64,000 nt of DNA from Batillaria attramentaria (lineage: Eukaryota > Mollusca > Gastropoda > Batillariidae), in the NCBI GenBank assembly GCA_018292915.2, contig JACVVK020000452.1, positions 185,001 to 249,000 of the forward strand, in the 5' to 3' direction. The notes beneath the pieces were generated by a model, which made no database searches, was not told where the DNA came from, and saw only the letters and a program-made list of their open reading frames with translations. Each line of letters starts with the position of its first letter. Position 1 is the first letter of the stretch. The position numbers were made by a program, and so were the translations under genes. Of the stretch, positions 28,101 through 37,876 are shown piece after piece.

Positions 28101-28413
28101 GTTAAACTCCCAAACACCCGCCCACCCTCTCACAAAAAAGACGTTTCGCAAACTGTTTAAGAGTACAGTATATTGAAGTGTACCAAGGTAAACCTGCACA
28201 TAATTCAAACAAAAGTAGACATTACCGTCACCCGACAACCGTGGTCGACGACAAATTTTTCGTTAACATTAACTCTGTTTGAGCCGCTGTTGAAGGCAGC
28301 CACACGGAACACGTCTGATTTACACATAATAGTGTTTCCAACGCTCGACTTGCCACAAGAATTGCTTCCCAACAGAAGCAGGCGGCATCGACCTCCCGGA
28401 AACACTTCGGGAT
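21696..28413 (-). CDS. AIG1/GIMAP-like GTPase, 5'-incomplete
   Basis: Exons on the minus strand: 28413-28226 (or -28232), 27654-27547, 26786-26667, 24793-24616 and 22129-21696, phase-compatible throughout. Recognised motifs in order: the P-loop GSNSCGKSSVGN (G1), a HAVLYCLSSARRFTQED segment (the AIG1 'conserved box' region), FTHWDD (G4-like) and RYVMLNNKA (G5-like, the GIMAP 'RY..FNN.A' motif). A G3 DxxG is not intact: the sequence reads VVDHGCR. GIMAPs are GTPases linked to immune-cell survival and are expanded in molluscs. The start codon and first exon are not found. The intron after 27547 has a GC donor. In the last exon the frame runs to TGA at 21696, but a one-base shift near 21914 would instead end in EKCNMQDLKMDLQKKYL, a more credible tail. 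Confidence 0.8.
22559..22732 (-). mobile_element. Family A SINE in left inverted arm
   Basis: Complete copy at the position equivalent to the SINE at 26078-26259 in the other arm. Confidence 0.85.
23090..23445 (+). repeat. Family F repeat, copy 2
   Basis: Same blocks as 17736-18065, here as part of the left inverted arm. A shorter internal duplicate of its first part occurs at 22905-22990. Confidence 0.8.
24210..24370 (-). mobile_element. Family A SINE with target-site duplication
   Basis: Flanked by a 14-bp direct repeat, CATAGTAGTTTAGA, at 24196-24209 and 24371-24384. It lies in the spacer of the inverted repeat. Confidence 0.9.
24464..24582 (+). repeat. (TC)n/(AC)n compound microsatellite
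   Basis: Two alternating TC and AC blocks just beyond the 5' splice site of the GIMAP-like G5 exon (minus strand). Confidence 0.95.
24616..24793 (-). CDS. GIMAP-like exon with G5 motif, inside inverted-repeat loop
   Basis: Encodes RTDKLKALLEDVDGRYVMLN and NKADWPDRI. It ends in phase 1 at a gtaagt donor. It lies in the 859-bp spacer between two 1.6-kb inverted arms. Confidence 0.8.
24853..24882. repeat. Perfect 30-bp palindrome at inner end of right arm
   Basis: AAAGTTGTTTCTCTA is followed immediately by its reverse complement. The same AAAGTTGTTTCTC motif recurs at the outer ends of both arms (near 22379 and 26420), so it looks like an element terminus. Confidence 0.85.
26078..26259 (+). 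mobile_element. Family A SINE in right inverted arm
   Basis: Complete copy, opposite in orientation to 22559-22732 as expected from the inverted duplication. Confidence 0.85.
26667..26786 (-). CDS. GIMAP-like exon with G4-like motif
   Basis: 40 codons, EYQQVKEHFGEDLVKHMIIV then FTHWDDMEKN. The FTHWDD segment occupies the position of the TxxD-type G4 motif in AIG1 GTPases. Phase 0 at both ends, gtatga donor. Confidence 0.8.
26852..27100 (-). mobile_element. LINE 3' end, RT C-terminal tail
   Basis: The minus-strand frame reads SLDWNPQGKRKVGRPKQTWR, TWAELKRASQNRVRWRSVV and ALCSPGNKED. This is the common C-terminal tail of RTE/Jockey-like ORF2 proteins ('GKRKRGRP..TWRR', 'DR.RWR..V.ALC'). Truncated upstream. 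Inside the GC-AG intron of the GIMAP-like gene. Confidence 0.85.
27547..27654 (-). CDS. GIMAP-like exon followed by a GC-AG intron
   Basis: 36 codons, DMLLDLNRFMGV through FTQEDAQ, in phase 0. Its 3' border reads CAG then gcaaga, a canonical GC-type donor. Splicing to the acceptor ttatag at 26787 gives RRFTQEDAQEYQQVKEHFG, which matches AIG1 proteins. No GT donor preserves the frame nearby. Confidence 0.8.
27820..27980 (+). repeat. G-rich low-complexity tracts
   Basis: Several G homopolymers of about 8-18 residues (near 27818, 27866, 27916 and 27970), broken by GT-rich spacers. Potential G-quadruplex DNA. Confidence 0.85.
27978..28128 (+). mobile_element. Family A SINE, slightly shortened
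   Basis: Head ATAGCCAAATGGTAGAGCA, B-box GAGTTCGAATC. Lacks part of the TTTGATATCACCC block. Between the P-loop exon and the next GIMAP-like exon. Confidence 0.8.
28226..28413 (-). CDS. GIMAP-like exon with P-loop
   Basis: Follows a tttcag acceptor. It encodes CRLLLLGSNSCGKSSVGNTI, the GxxxxGK[S/T] nucleotide-binding loop of AIG1-type GTPases. It needs one base from an upstream exon. Two phase-0 donors are possible: ACG with gtaatg at 28225, or CGG with gtgacg at 28231. Confidence 0.8.
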
Positions 28414-28431
28414 CTGAAACAATGAAACAGA

Positions 28432-28551
28432 AAATAAACCCTCGGAATTTTATCCCGAGTTGAGACTTGGGTTTCAGCTGGAGTATCTCCAACGTGCCGC
28501 GAAATCTGATACGAGGAAAAAGTATTAAGTGTCGGGAGTGTGCAGTTGAAG

Positions 28552-28618
<67 letters not shown>
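28432..28618 (+). repeat. Family E repeat with (TC)n(AC)n tail, copy 1
   Basis: A unique part (GTTTCAGCTGGAGTATCTCC, AAGTGTCGGGAGTGTG) ends in (TC)n(AC)n. The same order and orientation occur at 50088-50306. Confidence 0.8.
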
Positions 28619-28621
<3 letters not shown>

Positions 28622-28944
28622 TAAATCCACCCCCAGTATAGATCCAGTCCTACTTGCAACACCAACATTATACCAACATTATTTATGTGTCTAAACATCG
28701 TGAAGTCACAGATAACCACATAAACCATTTGCGACTGATGGGATTCCAGAAATGGGGGGTGGGGGGGGGGAGGACAAAGTTGCACAGCCACTTTTGAGGA
28801 AGCAAAACTGATGGGACTCATGGTGATCAATTTTAACGACTTTAGTTTTGCATTTTCAGTTCGTCGGGTCCTTAAACAACTAACAAAAATTCCGTGAAAC
28901 TTTCAAGGCTGATTGTAGCTTATAAACATGTTGAAAATGAGCAT

Positions 28945-29620
28945 TTAATAACACAAGCATCCTGTCACGGTATGATTCCAGCATATAACAACACAAGCAT
29001 CCTGTCACGGTATGATTCCAGCATATAATAACACAAGCATCCTGTCACGGCATGATTCCAGCATATAATAACACAAGCATCCTGTCACGGCATGATTCCA
29101 GCATATAATAACACAAGCATCCTGTCACGGTATGATTCCAGCATATAATAACACAAGCATCCTGTCACGGTATGATTCCAGCATGTAATAACACAAGCAT
29201 CCTGTCACGGTATGATTCCAGCATGTAATAACACAAGCATCCTGTCACGGTATGATTCCAGCATGTAATAACACAAGCATCCTGTCACGGTATGATTCCA
29301 GCATATAATAACACAAGCATCCTGTCACGGTATGATTCCAGCATATAACAACACAAGCATCCTGTCACGGTATGATTCCAGCATATAACAACACAAGCAT
29401 CCTGTCACGGTATGATTCCAGCATATAATAACACAAGCATCCTGTCACGGTATGATTCCAGCATATAATAACACAAGCATCCTGTCACGGTATGATTCCA
29501 GCATATAATAACACAAGCATCCTGTCACGGTATGATTCCAGCATATAATAACACAAGCATCCTGTCACGGTATGATTCCAGCATATAATAACACAAGCAT
29601 CCTGTCACGGTATGATTCCC
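28945..29620 (+). repeat. 40-bp minisatellite, about 17 units
   Basis: The unit is CCTGTCACGG, (T/C)ATGATTCCA, GCAT(A/G)TAA(T/C)A, ACACAAGCAT, nearly perfect. Variants cluster: CATG in units near 29050-29100 and GCATG in units near 29185-29270. Confidence 0.98.
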
Positions 29621-29629
29621 ATGTCAAAC

Positions 29630-30110
29630 ATTCAGTTACCACCCATTCTCTCAAAATGGCCGCTTTCAACAGCAAGTTTTCAACAAACATATCTCAGGCC
29701 ACAGGAATAATTTCCATACCAAAACAAAACTTATTTCTTGCACTTTCCTGTGATACCAATACCTCAATATGCTCCAAATCACCCTTTTGTCACATTTTGC
29801 TAGTAACATCGTGCCAGCAGCTTCAGTTACGTTTTAGAACTTCAGACACTGTCCTGATACGGAAATTTCCAAGCAAAGTCACCTGTAGCTGGAATCGCAG
29901 AGTCTGCCATTTCAAGTGAGCTCCTGCAAGAGAGAAACACAGACCGTTCAAGACTGAAACGGGGTGTTTGATTGATATCCGGCCGCGTCCGGGTTTCCCC
30001 GATGCATAATGTATCCGCCATTTTGTGTAAATTGCAAACAAAGGCTCCAGATTGGAAACAGGTATGTGTACGTGTCATCATGTTGCACTATACGTATGGC
30101 GGCGACAGTG
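29630..30110. other. Unassigned intergenic or 5' region
   Basis: No recognised exon. It could hold the missing first exon of the GIMAP-like gene, but no start with a fitting donor was found. Confidence 0.4.
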
Positions 30111-30115
30111 AAATG

Positions 30116-30501
30116 CGGTAATCGTGAAGAATAGTATACGAAATTCTGGGAGCTATTTGCACGCACGTTAGATGTGTGTCTCTGCTCTGTTTCAGTGTAC
30201 ACGATGAATCAACGGCGAAGCACATTCATTCATTCACAGGCCCTTTCCTATTCGCGTGTCGTCTGCTTACCAGAGAAACGACACTCGGATCAGAAATCAA
30301 AATGGCGGGGAGATGACTGCTCGGCTGCGGTCGGCAGTCATTTCAGGAAATTTTGTGCATGTTTGTGGGGAAGGAGTGAGTCAAAGTGAGTAGGTGAGGG
30401 TGTGTAACGTCTCTTTGCATCGAGCAGAATCGACTGAAAGCACCCGAAAAGGTGCGTGCAAATAGCTCACAGAATTTCGTATACTATTCTTCACGATTAC
30501 C
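30116..30501. mobile_element. Short element with about 50-bp inverted ends
   Basis: GGTAATCGTGAAGAATAGTA at the left (30116-30166) is repeated inverted at 30450-30501 over about 50 bp with few mismatches. The spacer of about 285 bp is non-coding. No target duplication is evident. Confidence 0.7.
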
Positions 30502-30559
30502 CTGAAATGCCAACAGCCATGGCATTACGCTGTCTAATGAACTTGACCGGCCGTTTCAC

Positions 30560-30768
30560 GCAGTCGCCGGTGTCAGTGAGTGTCAGTCCGAGTCAGGCGG
30601 TGACGTGCGGCCCATTCAGTATGGCGGCAAGTCAGTGTCAGTCAGTGTGTCAGTCAGTCACGGTGTGTGCCCGGCGTTGTCAGTGTGTGCCACCGGCGAC
30701 TGACTGACTCCATGTGTGTGTGTGTGTGGGCCGGTGTGTCCGTCGGTCGGCGCGGCGCCGCGCGATGC
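30560..30768 (+). repeat. CAGT/GTGT-rich GC stretch
   Basis: Degenerate (GTCAGT)n, then GC-rich sequence with GGCGCGGCGCCGCG. Similar CAGTGTCAGTCGG sequence resumes at 31909, after the TTAA element, so the element split this stretch. Confidence 0.6.
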
Positions 30769-30772
30769 TTAA

Positions 30773-31051
30773 AGGGGAAGTCCAACCAAAACTGAGCAAA
30801 GTTGCTTTCTATCCCTTTGCATCGATGTTCTTAACCATTCCATGCCTAAAATAGTGACCCTAATGCATCTATTTACTCACAAATGCGCCGAAATGACCTC
30901 CTATTTTCACTTCACACAGTCTAGGCGGCCGCCATTTTGCCACTCTCTCTAGTGGCGGAAATAAAATTAGGTCGGTCGCGTGAAGTCATCCGCGCTGCTG
31001 TCAGAGCGCGGTAGCAGACGATACCTGCAATACACAGTTTAGTGCGAAAGC

Positions 31052-31105
<54 letters not shown>

Positions 31106-31893
31106 TCAATTCCAAGATGGTTCAGTGCAAAGCGTAGGGCAAATGCCATAACTGATGAGGACTGGACGGGAGCCACTGATAGGAGCTTTTTCACTATGAT
31201 GTTCCCGGACCCGAGGAAGTCGAGACTGGCTGAGACTGAAAGGCAAACTGACTGTGTGCCAAGTGGCTCAAGAATCTAAGGAATGCGAACCTCCCTCTCC
31301 GCGTGCAGGACTACAGGTGGTGTGCCAGTCACCGTGTCTGCGGCGAGGACCATTTTACAAGAGACTGTTTTCTGGACGCACACGTATTTGCAAACGATGT
31401 TGCTGCCTTTTCAAACACGCATCTCTCGCACCTGCATTCCGGCAGTCGCATCGCATTCTCCGTCTGCCTCCCCGCCGTCCTCACCGACCGTGACCGATTC
31501 CTCAGTTCTTCTTCCGAATCAGTATTCGGGCTCAAAATTGTAAGGGAGTAATCCAAGATTTCTTTCAGAATGTTGGTGTGTTAACTTATACAGGAGAAGG
31601 AAACGAAAAAGGAGAAGAAAACAAGAGGAATCAGAGCGTGTGAAGTGTGTTCTGTGTTCCTCACGGCAAGTGTTGTGTCTGCGAGCGAGTCAGTGCCAGT
31701 GCTAACTCGGCCCGGCACCTACAGCGCGGATGACGTCACGCGCCTAGCGGATATGTCAGCCTCCTTGCTCCCATGTTTAGAACAGGCTAGCGGCTAAATA
31801 ACGCTTTGTTTTTGAAAGTTTTGGGGCTGTGCATTATAAGAACACCCAAAGCTATCATATAAAACCAGGTTAGGTCTTGGGTGGATTTCCCCT
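30773..31893 (+). mobile_element. TTAA-flanked DNA transposon carrying a THAP-like fossil
   Basis: The inverted ends AGGGGAAGTCCA and TGGATTTCCCCT are flanked by TTAA at 30769-30772 and 31894-31897. The 1.1-kb interior has a (GT)n tract at 31054-31102 and a broken THAP-domain frame. TTAA duplications are typical of piggyBac-type insertion, whereas THAP domains are typical of P-element transposases, so the superfamily is unresolved. Confidence 0.65.
31117..31551 (+). pseudogene. Decayed THAP-domain reading frame
   Basis: Starts MVQCKA, then a stop, then GKCHN, giving the first Cys pair of a C2CH zinc finger. In shifted frames follow FFTMMFPDPRKSR, a WLKNLRNANLPLRV-like stretch and VCGEDHFTRDCF, which matches the THAP 'CSxHFxxxDF' end. 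Stops and at least two frame changes make it non-functional as read. THAP domains bind DNA in transposases and host transcription factors. Confidence 0.6.
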
Positions 31894-32970
31894 TTAAGTT
31901 ACATCACCGACTCAGTGTCAGTCGGGGCCGGCCGCCGCTACTCAGCGGCCGGAAACGGACTGACTCCACCAGGCGGTATGCGCTACTCAGTATCACTGAT
32001 CACGGCAGAGAAAAAGTTACGCTGAAATACTGATCTCATACAGAACTAGTACAATAGCACATCAGTCCACGCTTACAAAAAGGACTCAACAGGTTCCCTA
32101 CACAAATAGCACGATGCCGCGACTGACTGAGCAGCACTGAAGCCGGTGTTCTCACTGATTGAGCGTAGCGGCAGCCGACCGAGCGTCAGGACTTGAAACG
32201 CCGCGGCCGGAGTCGTCGTGTTCCATTAATCTCTCTGTTTTGTATGTACTGGTTGTGCACGGTGACGAAATGTAATATGAGTGCAGGTGTACTTACGCTG
32301 AACACAACTGAAAGATCGTCGTTGATGACTAACTACAAACACTGACGGAAGTAGGCGGAAGTTGTCAATCACGTCGTCGAAAGTCGTAATGGGCAGAGAA
32401 CCCGGTTCACTTTACCGAAGCATAGTCAGAATTGCCTCCCTTGCATTGCAAAGACTGCGAACTTACTCAGCCCGAATAATCCAGTTTCAAACTGAGGTGC
32501 CCTGCGTGCACGCGATTCTTCACCGGGCTGAATGCTGAACTGTTCTAGCGGAGGTACAGTTACTGATCCAGAAATGTACAATAGTTTATAGCACCATTTC
32601 GGCAGCACGCCTTTCAACTACTTCAACAACTGACTGATGAGACTGTCACATGGTGTAATCAGTATATCTAATAATGATTACATTATATACTGGCTATTCA
32701 AAAAGGGCCGATCTTTACAATTTTTATTCTTACAGGTCGTTCTGTCCTGTTTTCGTTGTGCCTACCATCACACCACTTAGACACCTACACACTGACAGCG
32801 TGCCGAATGCTGGCACTGAGCCAACACAAGCGTACTAGTACTCGGCTACGCTGACAGTTAACCAGTAGGCAGAATGGGATTGTCGCAGAATTTGATTATT
32901 CGACCGCTCGCGCAGAGTGTAAACAACACTGTGTCGCATTAAGAACTGTACTAATCATCCAGATAGATTG

Positions 32971-33101
32971 TGGATGGGTGTGTGTGGGGGAGTTTAAAGT
33001 CCTTTTCCACCCCGTATTGGTGTTACCAAAGGCGGGGCAACGAGAAAAAGACCAGCACAAATATTTCGCCCCAGCCGGGGTTCGAACTCACGACCCGAGC
33101 A
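32971..33101 (-). mobile_element. Family A SINE, head-truncated, nested
   Basis: Ends abruptly at GACCCGAGC. The flanks ATCCAGATAG and ATCGTCAAGATAG are imperfect target copies. Confidence 0.75.
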
Positions 33102-33147
33102 ATCGTCAAGATAGAGGATTTCGAGCGTACAGGCACACTCACCAGGG

Positions 33148-33308
33148 TGTTTGGGGGTTTAACGTCCTTTTCCACCACATACGGGTGATATCAAAGACGG
33201 GGCAACGATGAAAAAGCCAGCAGAAATATTTGGCCCCAGCCGGGATACGAACTCACGACCCGAGCATTAGAAGTCCAGCGCTCTACCATTCGGTCACTCC
33301 GGATCCCC
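33148..33308 (-). mobile_element. Family A SINE with 14-bp target duplication, nested
   Basis: Flanked by CACACTCACCAGGG at 33134-33147 and 33309-33322, a perfect duplication, so insertion is relatively recent. Confidence 0.92.
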
Positions 33309-33589
33309 CACACTCACCAGGGAAATTCTGTTCCAAAACATAAGTTTGAGGAGTCAGTAAGCATGAAAATGGACCGTTGATTTGCCAAAGCATAAGATCA
33401 GCATGATTAGCTGTATCCATGGGTGTTAATGAGAGGTCTCAATGCAATGTCTCAGGTGAGCAATACGAATACTAAAAAAAAAAAAAAATGTGCCCTAGGC
33501 CAGGGCGGATAGGCACATGCATGTGATACTAGGAATACTTTAATACAATTCAGTATGATATGTTAATCACTTACGAGCCCAAGGCCGAT

Positions 33590-33762
33590 CACCGGGATGG
33601 CCGAACGGTAGGGCGTTGGACTCTCAAAGCTCGGGTCGTGAGTTCGTATCCCGGCTGGGGCCAAATATTTGTGCTGGCCTTTTCATCGTTGCCCCGTCTT
33701 TGATATCACCCGTATGTGGTGGAAGAGGACGTTAAGCCCCCCAAACACCCACCCACCCACCC
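33590..33762 (+). mobile_element. Family A SINE with 13-bp target duplication
   Basis: Flanked by GCCCAAGGCCGAT at 33577-33589 and 33763-33775. Confidence 0.92.
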
Positions 33763-33769
33763 GCCCAAG

Positions 33770-34400
33770 GCCGATTACCCCCCACCCACTGTTTGATAAA
33801 ACTGGTTAAAAAAGAACAAGCCATTGCACACCAGTAGCAGCCACTTCAAGCCACTACTACGTAAGGAGTGTGCCTTCCTGCGAGGCTGAAGACCGCTGTA
33901 GATTGCGGTAACAGTAACTTGAAGTTGCTGTTAGTGATCTGAAGATTTCAGGTAAAATTGCGATTTTTGTACGGGCTTTTAAGATAAGATAAGATAAGAT
34001 AAGATAGATTTATTGCTTCTTAGTTACAATTAAGAAGAATTTGCTTTGCTCCTCTTGATAATAAAACACAATTGATATACACAAACATACCATATAAATA
34101 CATATACACATTCACACACTCAGTCATTGGCTGAAACACAATTTAAAGAGAAGAAGCACTGGCATTGCCTCACATTAAACTATGTTAAACAAGCACTAAG
34201 AATAACAGTTAAAAAGGAGGGGCAGGCCTAACACAGAATACAGATCACAGATAACAGCTCTCTCTACGTATAGATCCTTCATCCACACACACCCTATCTT
34301 CTGAGCTCGCACAAGCACCCGCATCCACCCACACACATCACAGGGTAAGATATTAGACCGCTGGGGATGATTCACTAGTGTTCATATATAATGTCAATGC
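33770..34400. other. Intergenic, no recognised feature
   Basis: A short (GATAA)n run at 33982-34003, otherwise AT-rich sequence without coding signals. Confidence 0.5.
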
Positions 34401-34406
34401 ATAGTG

Positions 34407-34510
34407 GTGGGTGGGTGTTTGGGGGGGGGGGTTAACGTCCTTTTCCACCACATAGGGTGATATCAAAGACGGGGCAACGATGAAAAAGCCAGCACGACCC
34501 GAGCATTAGG
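34407..34510 (-). mobile_element. Internally deleted family A SINE
   Basis: Keeps the tail (GTTAACGTCC, GGTGATATCAAAGACGGGGC) and GACCCGAGCATTAG, but lacks the CAAATATTTGG and B-box section. Confidence 0.75.
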
Positions 34511-34773
34511 GCTTTTAGGTGTTATGAAGAATGCGATATAGGGAGTTAGACAATGCTTTATTTACACTACTGATCGTGTACATATTTTCGATCTACTGCT
34601 TCTCACTAAAGATCGCCCGTCCTTCAAAAACAAAATTATCTAGCGAGAGACAACTGATAAAGTTTAGTGAATTGAACTCAACACGTAAAGCAGTTAAACA
34701 TATAATATTTACACGCAATGTATGCTTTTGAGCGGGAGTATGCATGCCTGCATGCATCCCTTGTGCGCTTTGC

Positions 34774-34951
34774 TAGGGGGCGCCGGGGTGGCCGAATGGT
34801 AGAGCGTTGGACTTCTAATGCTCGGGTCGTGAGTTCGTATCCCGGCTGGGGCCAAATATGTGTGCTGGTTATTTTCATCGTTGTCCCGTCTTTGATATCA
34901 CCCATATGTGGTGGAAAAGGACGTTTAAACCCCTATACACCCACCCACCCC
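34774..34951 (+). mobile_element. Family A SINE with short target duplication
   Basis: Flanked by GCGCTTTGC at 34765-34773 and 34952-34960. Confidence 0.9.
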
Positions 34952-35186
34952 GCGCTTTGCAGTTCCGCAAAACAGTCAAGCTGTGGTTGTGTGCATTTTA
35001 TGCTGTAAGCGTGTATCATTACTTCAAATTGTTATGTCCATTTCCAAAATCAAAATCCTTAAACGGATATATAACCAAGACTATTTTGGTGATTTGGGCC
35101 GTTTGACAGTGGTCGGACATCAACACTGTGTGTGTGTTTGTAGCGTTTGTTTAGCTGTTGGTTAGTGGCTGCTTTCGGGTAATCAA

Positions 35187-35196
35187 GTGCGTGCGC

Positions 35197-35261
<65 letters not shown>

Positions 35262-35438
35262 CACCACTAGATAGATTAGAATGAAACGCTTGTCGCCTCA
35301 AAGACAGAAACAATGTCTCATACCAGTTAGCTATGGGCCCTTCATTTGGTTTACCTAAACGTTAAACAGTCAATACTGAAATGGTAAAAGCTGGGTTTTT
35401 ACTGTTGTTGTTTGTTTGTTTTACCTGAGATTTTAGAG

Positions 35439-35475
<37 letters not shown>
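35187..35475 (+). repeat. (CG)n(GT)n and (GT)n microsatellites
   Basis: (GCGC)n into (GT)n at 35187-35258 and a further (GT)n at 35442-35475. The region 34960-36940 otherwise shows no gene; only CT-rich and poly-T runs near 36690-36726. Confidence 0.9.
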
Positions 35476-35481
<6 letters not shown>

Positions 35482-36947
35482 CTGGGGGTGAAGAAAGGAG
35501 TGGGATGGGTATGCTTACGTGCGAATTTGGGAGTGACGTGTTACAAAGTCCACTCTCTACTTTTTCTTACTTCATTTCAAGAGGAGCAGTCGGAAATGAA
35601 CGGCGATTTTAACCAGACACTCACACATTGATAACCACCAGTACAAAGTCCAGTTTAGTCATGGCTAACGTTTCAACTATCACGCGTCCCCAAGACTTCT
35701 CTCGGACGATTTGCACGCAAAACACCGCACCCCCAAAATGCCACACAGGGCACGGACCTTCGTCCTGTTCACGCCTCGACATACGCACTTATAGGTCCTA
35801 CGTGCCGAACGGGACACACGTGGTTTCCTGTGGGTAGATTTGGAACAGCTCACAGTCTGAGCCGCGCATTTTCTGCTCATTTATATATAGAGGGGGGTGA
35901 AAAAGCACTTGGTGGTCAGTCAGAGTCCACTATTGCCACAGGTTGTGCGCCGCGGAAGAGAAAACTTGCCTCAAGGTTGTCGTGCCGGTAATACTACTAC
36001 ACATTGATTACAGTTAGCTGGAGGTGGACCGACTGAAGCAAGTCTTTTAGCCGAAGTTTTTTGTTGAACAGAAGCCACAAAGTTAAGGTGAAGTACTTCC
36101 AGCAGTATCTGTTTGTTGTCCGAGCGAAGGGAATTTTACAAGTGTGGGTCAGTTTCCATCAGCGGCCATGCACTATCGAAGAAATTATCGCTGACGACCG
36201 CATGGCTCGTAACGTATACTAGTTATCTGTTTATCGCATTTCATTTTGTCGCTGTCATTGCTCGACGATAATTTTGTCACAAAAAAAAAAAGCTTGGCCT
36301 TGTCTTGTTTGAACATGAAAATGTTGGACTGGCGAAAACTGAAGTGCCGGCATGCAAAAGAATGAATTTTCTGTCACACTGTTTAAAAAAGAAAAGAAAA
36401 ACAAACGTGATTGTGGCAAAAGCACGTTAGTATCGAGAGAAATGCCCCGTTCGAGTTTCTGTTGGAAGCCAAAGTTTGTGCCGAATCAGTATTCGATCCC
36501 CACCCCCAACCCCCTCTTATGTCATGGAAAAGGACGTTAAACGCGTAAACGCCAGTAATCATAGCCAGAAGTGTCGTCAGTGGGTGAAGCATCTTAAATA
36601 AGCGAGTGTTTCGGGAGCCCGAAATTCGTTTGAAGTTAGACATGACACGCTTACCCCAAATCGCTTCAACAATATCGTAGTTCGTTCTCTCTCTCTCTCT
36701 CTCTGTTTTTTTTTTTTTTTTTTTTCCGAAACATCAGCCGACTCAAAGCGGATTTAGACTGAGTCAGCTGTTTATGAAAGTCCTAGCGATTAGAAGTTCT
36801 GGGCTGCGTTCAAAACGTGTGTGACGCATGGTCGGGTGTTTGTGGGGGCGACCTTCACCTTTCATACTAGTGCGCGAAGGCAAGTTGGAAGATAACGACT
36901 TATCGCACGTACATATTAAGACAAATACGAAAGGTCACGGAGGGGTC

Positions 36948-37039
36948 ATGGACACCGGGCTCAGGGCTGTCCATGCTTTCCTGTTGGCAACTGCGTGTTT
37001 TTGCTCGCCGAGTGCGCTGGGAGCCGGACAGCCGACCTG
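36948..37039 (+). CDS. Candidate first exon with signal peptide for the membrane-protein gene
   Basis: ATG in a favourable context (GTCATGG) opens MDTGLRAVHAFLLATACFCS, a signal-peptide-like stretch ending PSALGAG. A CTG/gtagag donor at 37040 leaves phase 2, which would join the phase of the exon at 37877 with a Cys codon. The donor lies inside a degenerate SINE head, so this is speculative. Confidence 0.25.
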
Positions 37040-37160
37040 GTAGAGTTGTGGACTTTTTATGCTCGGGTCGTGAGTTCGAATTGCAGCTGAGGGCCTACAA
37101 CGTGTACTGGCATGTTTCCTCGTTGCCTCGTCTATATCGGACGTTAAAGGTCTGTAATGT
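37018..37160 (+). mobile_element. Degenerate family A SINE
   Basis: Retains TGCTCGGGTCGTGAGTTCGA and GGACGTTAAAG but has lost much of the middle. Confidence 0.65.
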
Positions 37161-37876
37161 CAACAAAACGCCACAAGCAGTGTTTTAAAAAAAAAAATCC
37201 CACTATGCAAAATGCACAGTCATCACTGTCACAGTTACAGAGTTTTTCAGCGTCTCTGAAACCCCAACAAAGCTCAGTTTGCGTTTTTGACATTGAGCGA
37301 TAACGATCGCAGTGGCAAGTCTTCTCGTGCATCGCACAACACCCGCTAGACGCTGTAGCGATGTGTCTCGCTCACTGACACAATGAAGTCACCCAGACTC
37401 GCGCTCTGGTTTTATAAGGGTCTCCGGAGCGCTTAACACTCGGCCAACTGTGCCAGACTTGCCTGCATTATGCCCAGTTCGCACACACACGCGCGCGCGC
37501 ACACACACACACACTATGTTTGTGGCGTTTTGTTGGTGATAATCAGACCTTTAAACCACCAACTGAACAGTGACCCGGCGCGAGTGCAGAATGAGCAGCG
37601 ACCTGCACGGCCTTGGGACTATGCCGAACCAGCACGTGATTTTTGCTGTAGACTGAGCACAGTGCGCACCTTACTCCCGACGCAGGAGCATTCTCGGCAT
37701 TGTTCTCATACGACACTGCTCCAGTTGCCTCCCTTAAAGTGAATCTTCTGTGCAAAAGGAAAACATACACTTGATCGGGCAATTTTATTAGGGACAAAAA
37801 CAGTTATTTCTGCATGTTATAGTGATACTTGTAATATTACAACGTAAATAAATGATAATTGAACTTGATTTCACAG

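Larger units (their letters stand above)
32690..33365 (+). repeat. Family G repeat interrupted by two SINEs
   Basis: Outside the SINEs it matches the uninterrupted stretch 48720-49030 in the same orientation: TTTAGACACCT-like, GTGTAAACAACACTGTGTCG, CTGTACTAATCATC and TTCCAAAACATA blocks. The order of insertions is readable. Confidence 0.75.

Noticed and set aside
28205..28630. Entire 141-codon minus frame as one exon
   Set aside because: Its N-terminal part translates the (AC)n(TC)n tail of the family E repeat. Only the section after the tttcag at 28414 is GIMAP-like.
28945..29620. CRISPR-like array of direct repeats
   Set aside because: The 40-bp units are head to tail with no unique spacers, in a eukaryotic intronic or intergenic context. 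It is a minisatellite.
31117..31551. Functional THAP host gene
   Set aside because: There is an in-frame stop after six codons and further frame changes, and the whole frame lies inside a TTAA-flanked element with inverted ends.
32298..32345. 5'UTR exon of the GIMAP-like gene ending at a gtaagt donor on the minus strand (near 32298)
   Set aside because: The donor is good, but there is no start codon, no other support and 4 kb of repeats to the next exon. Too weak to list.
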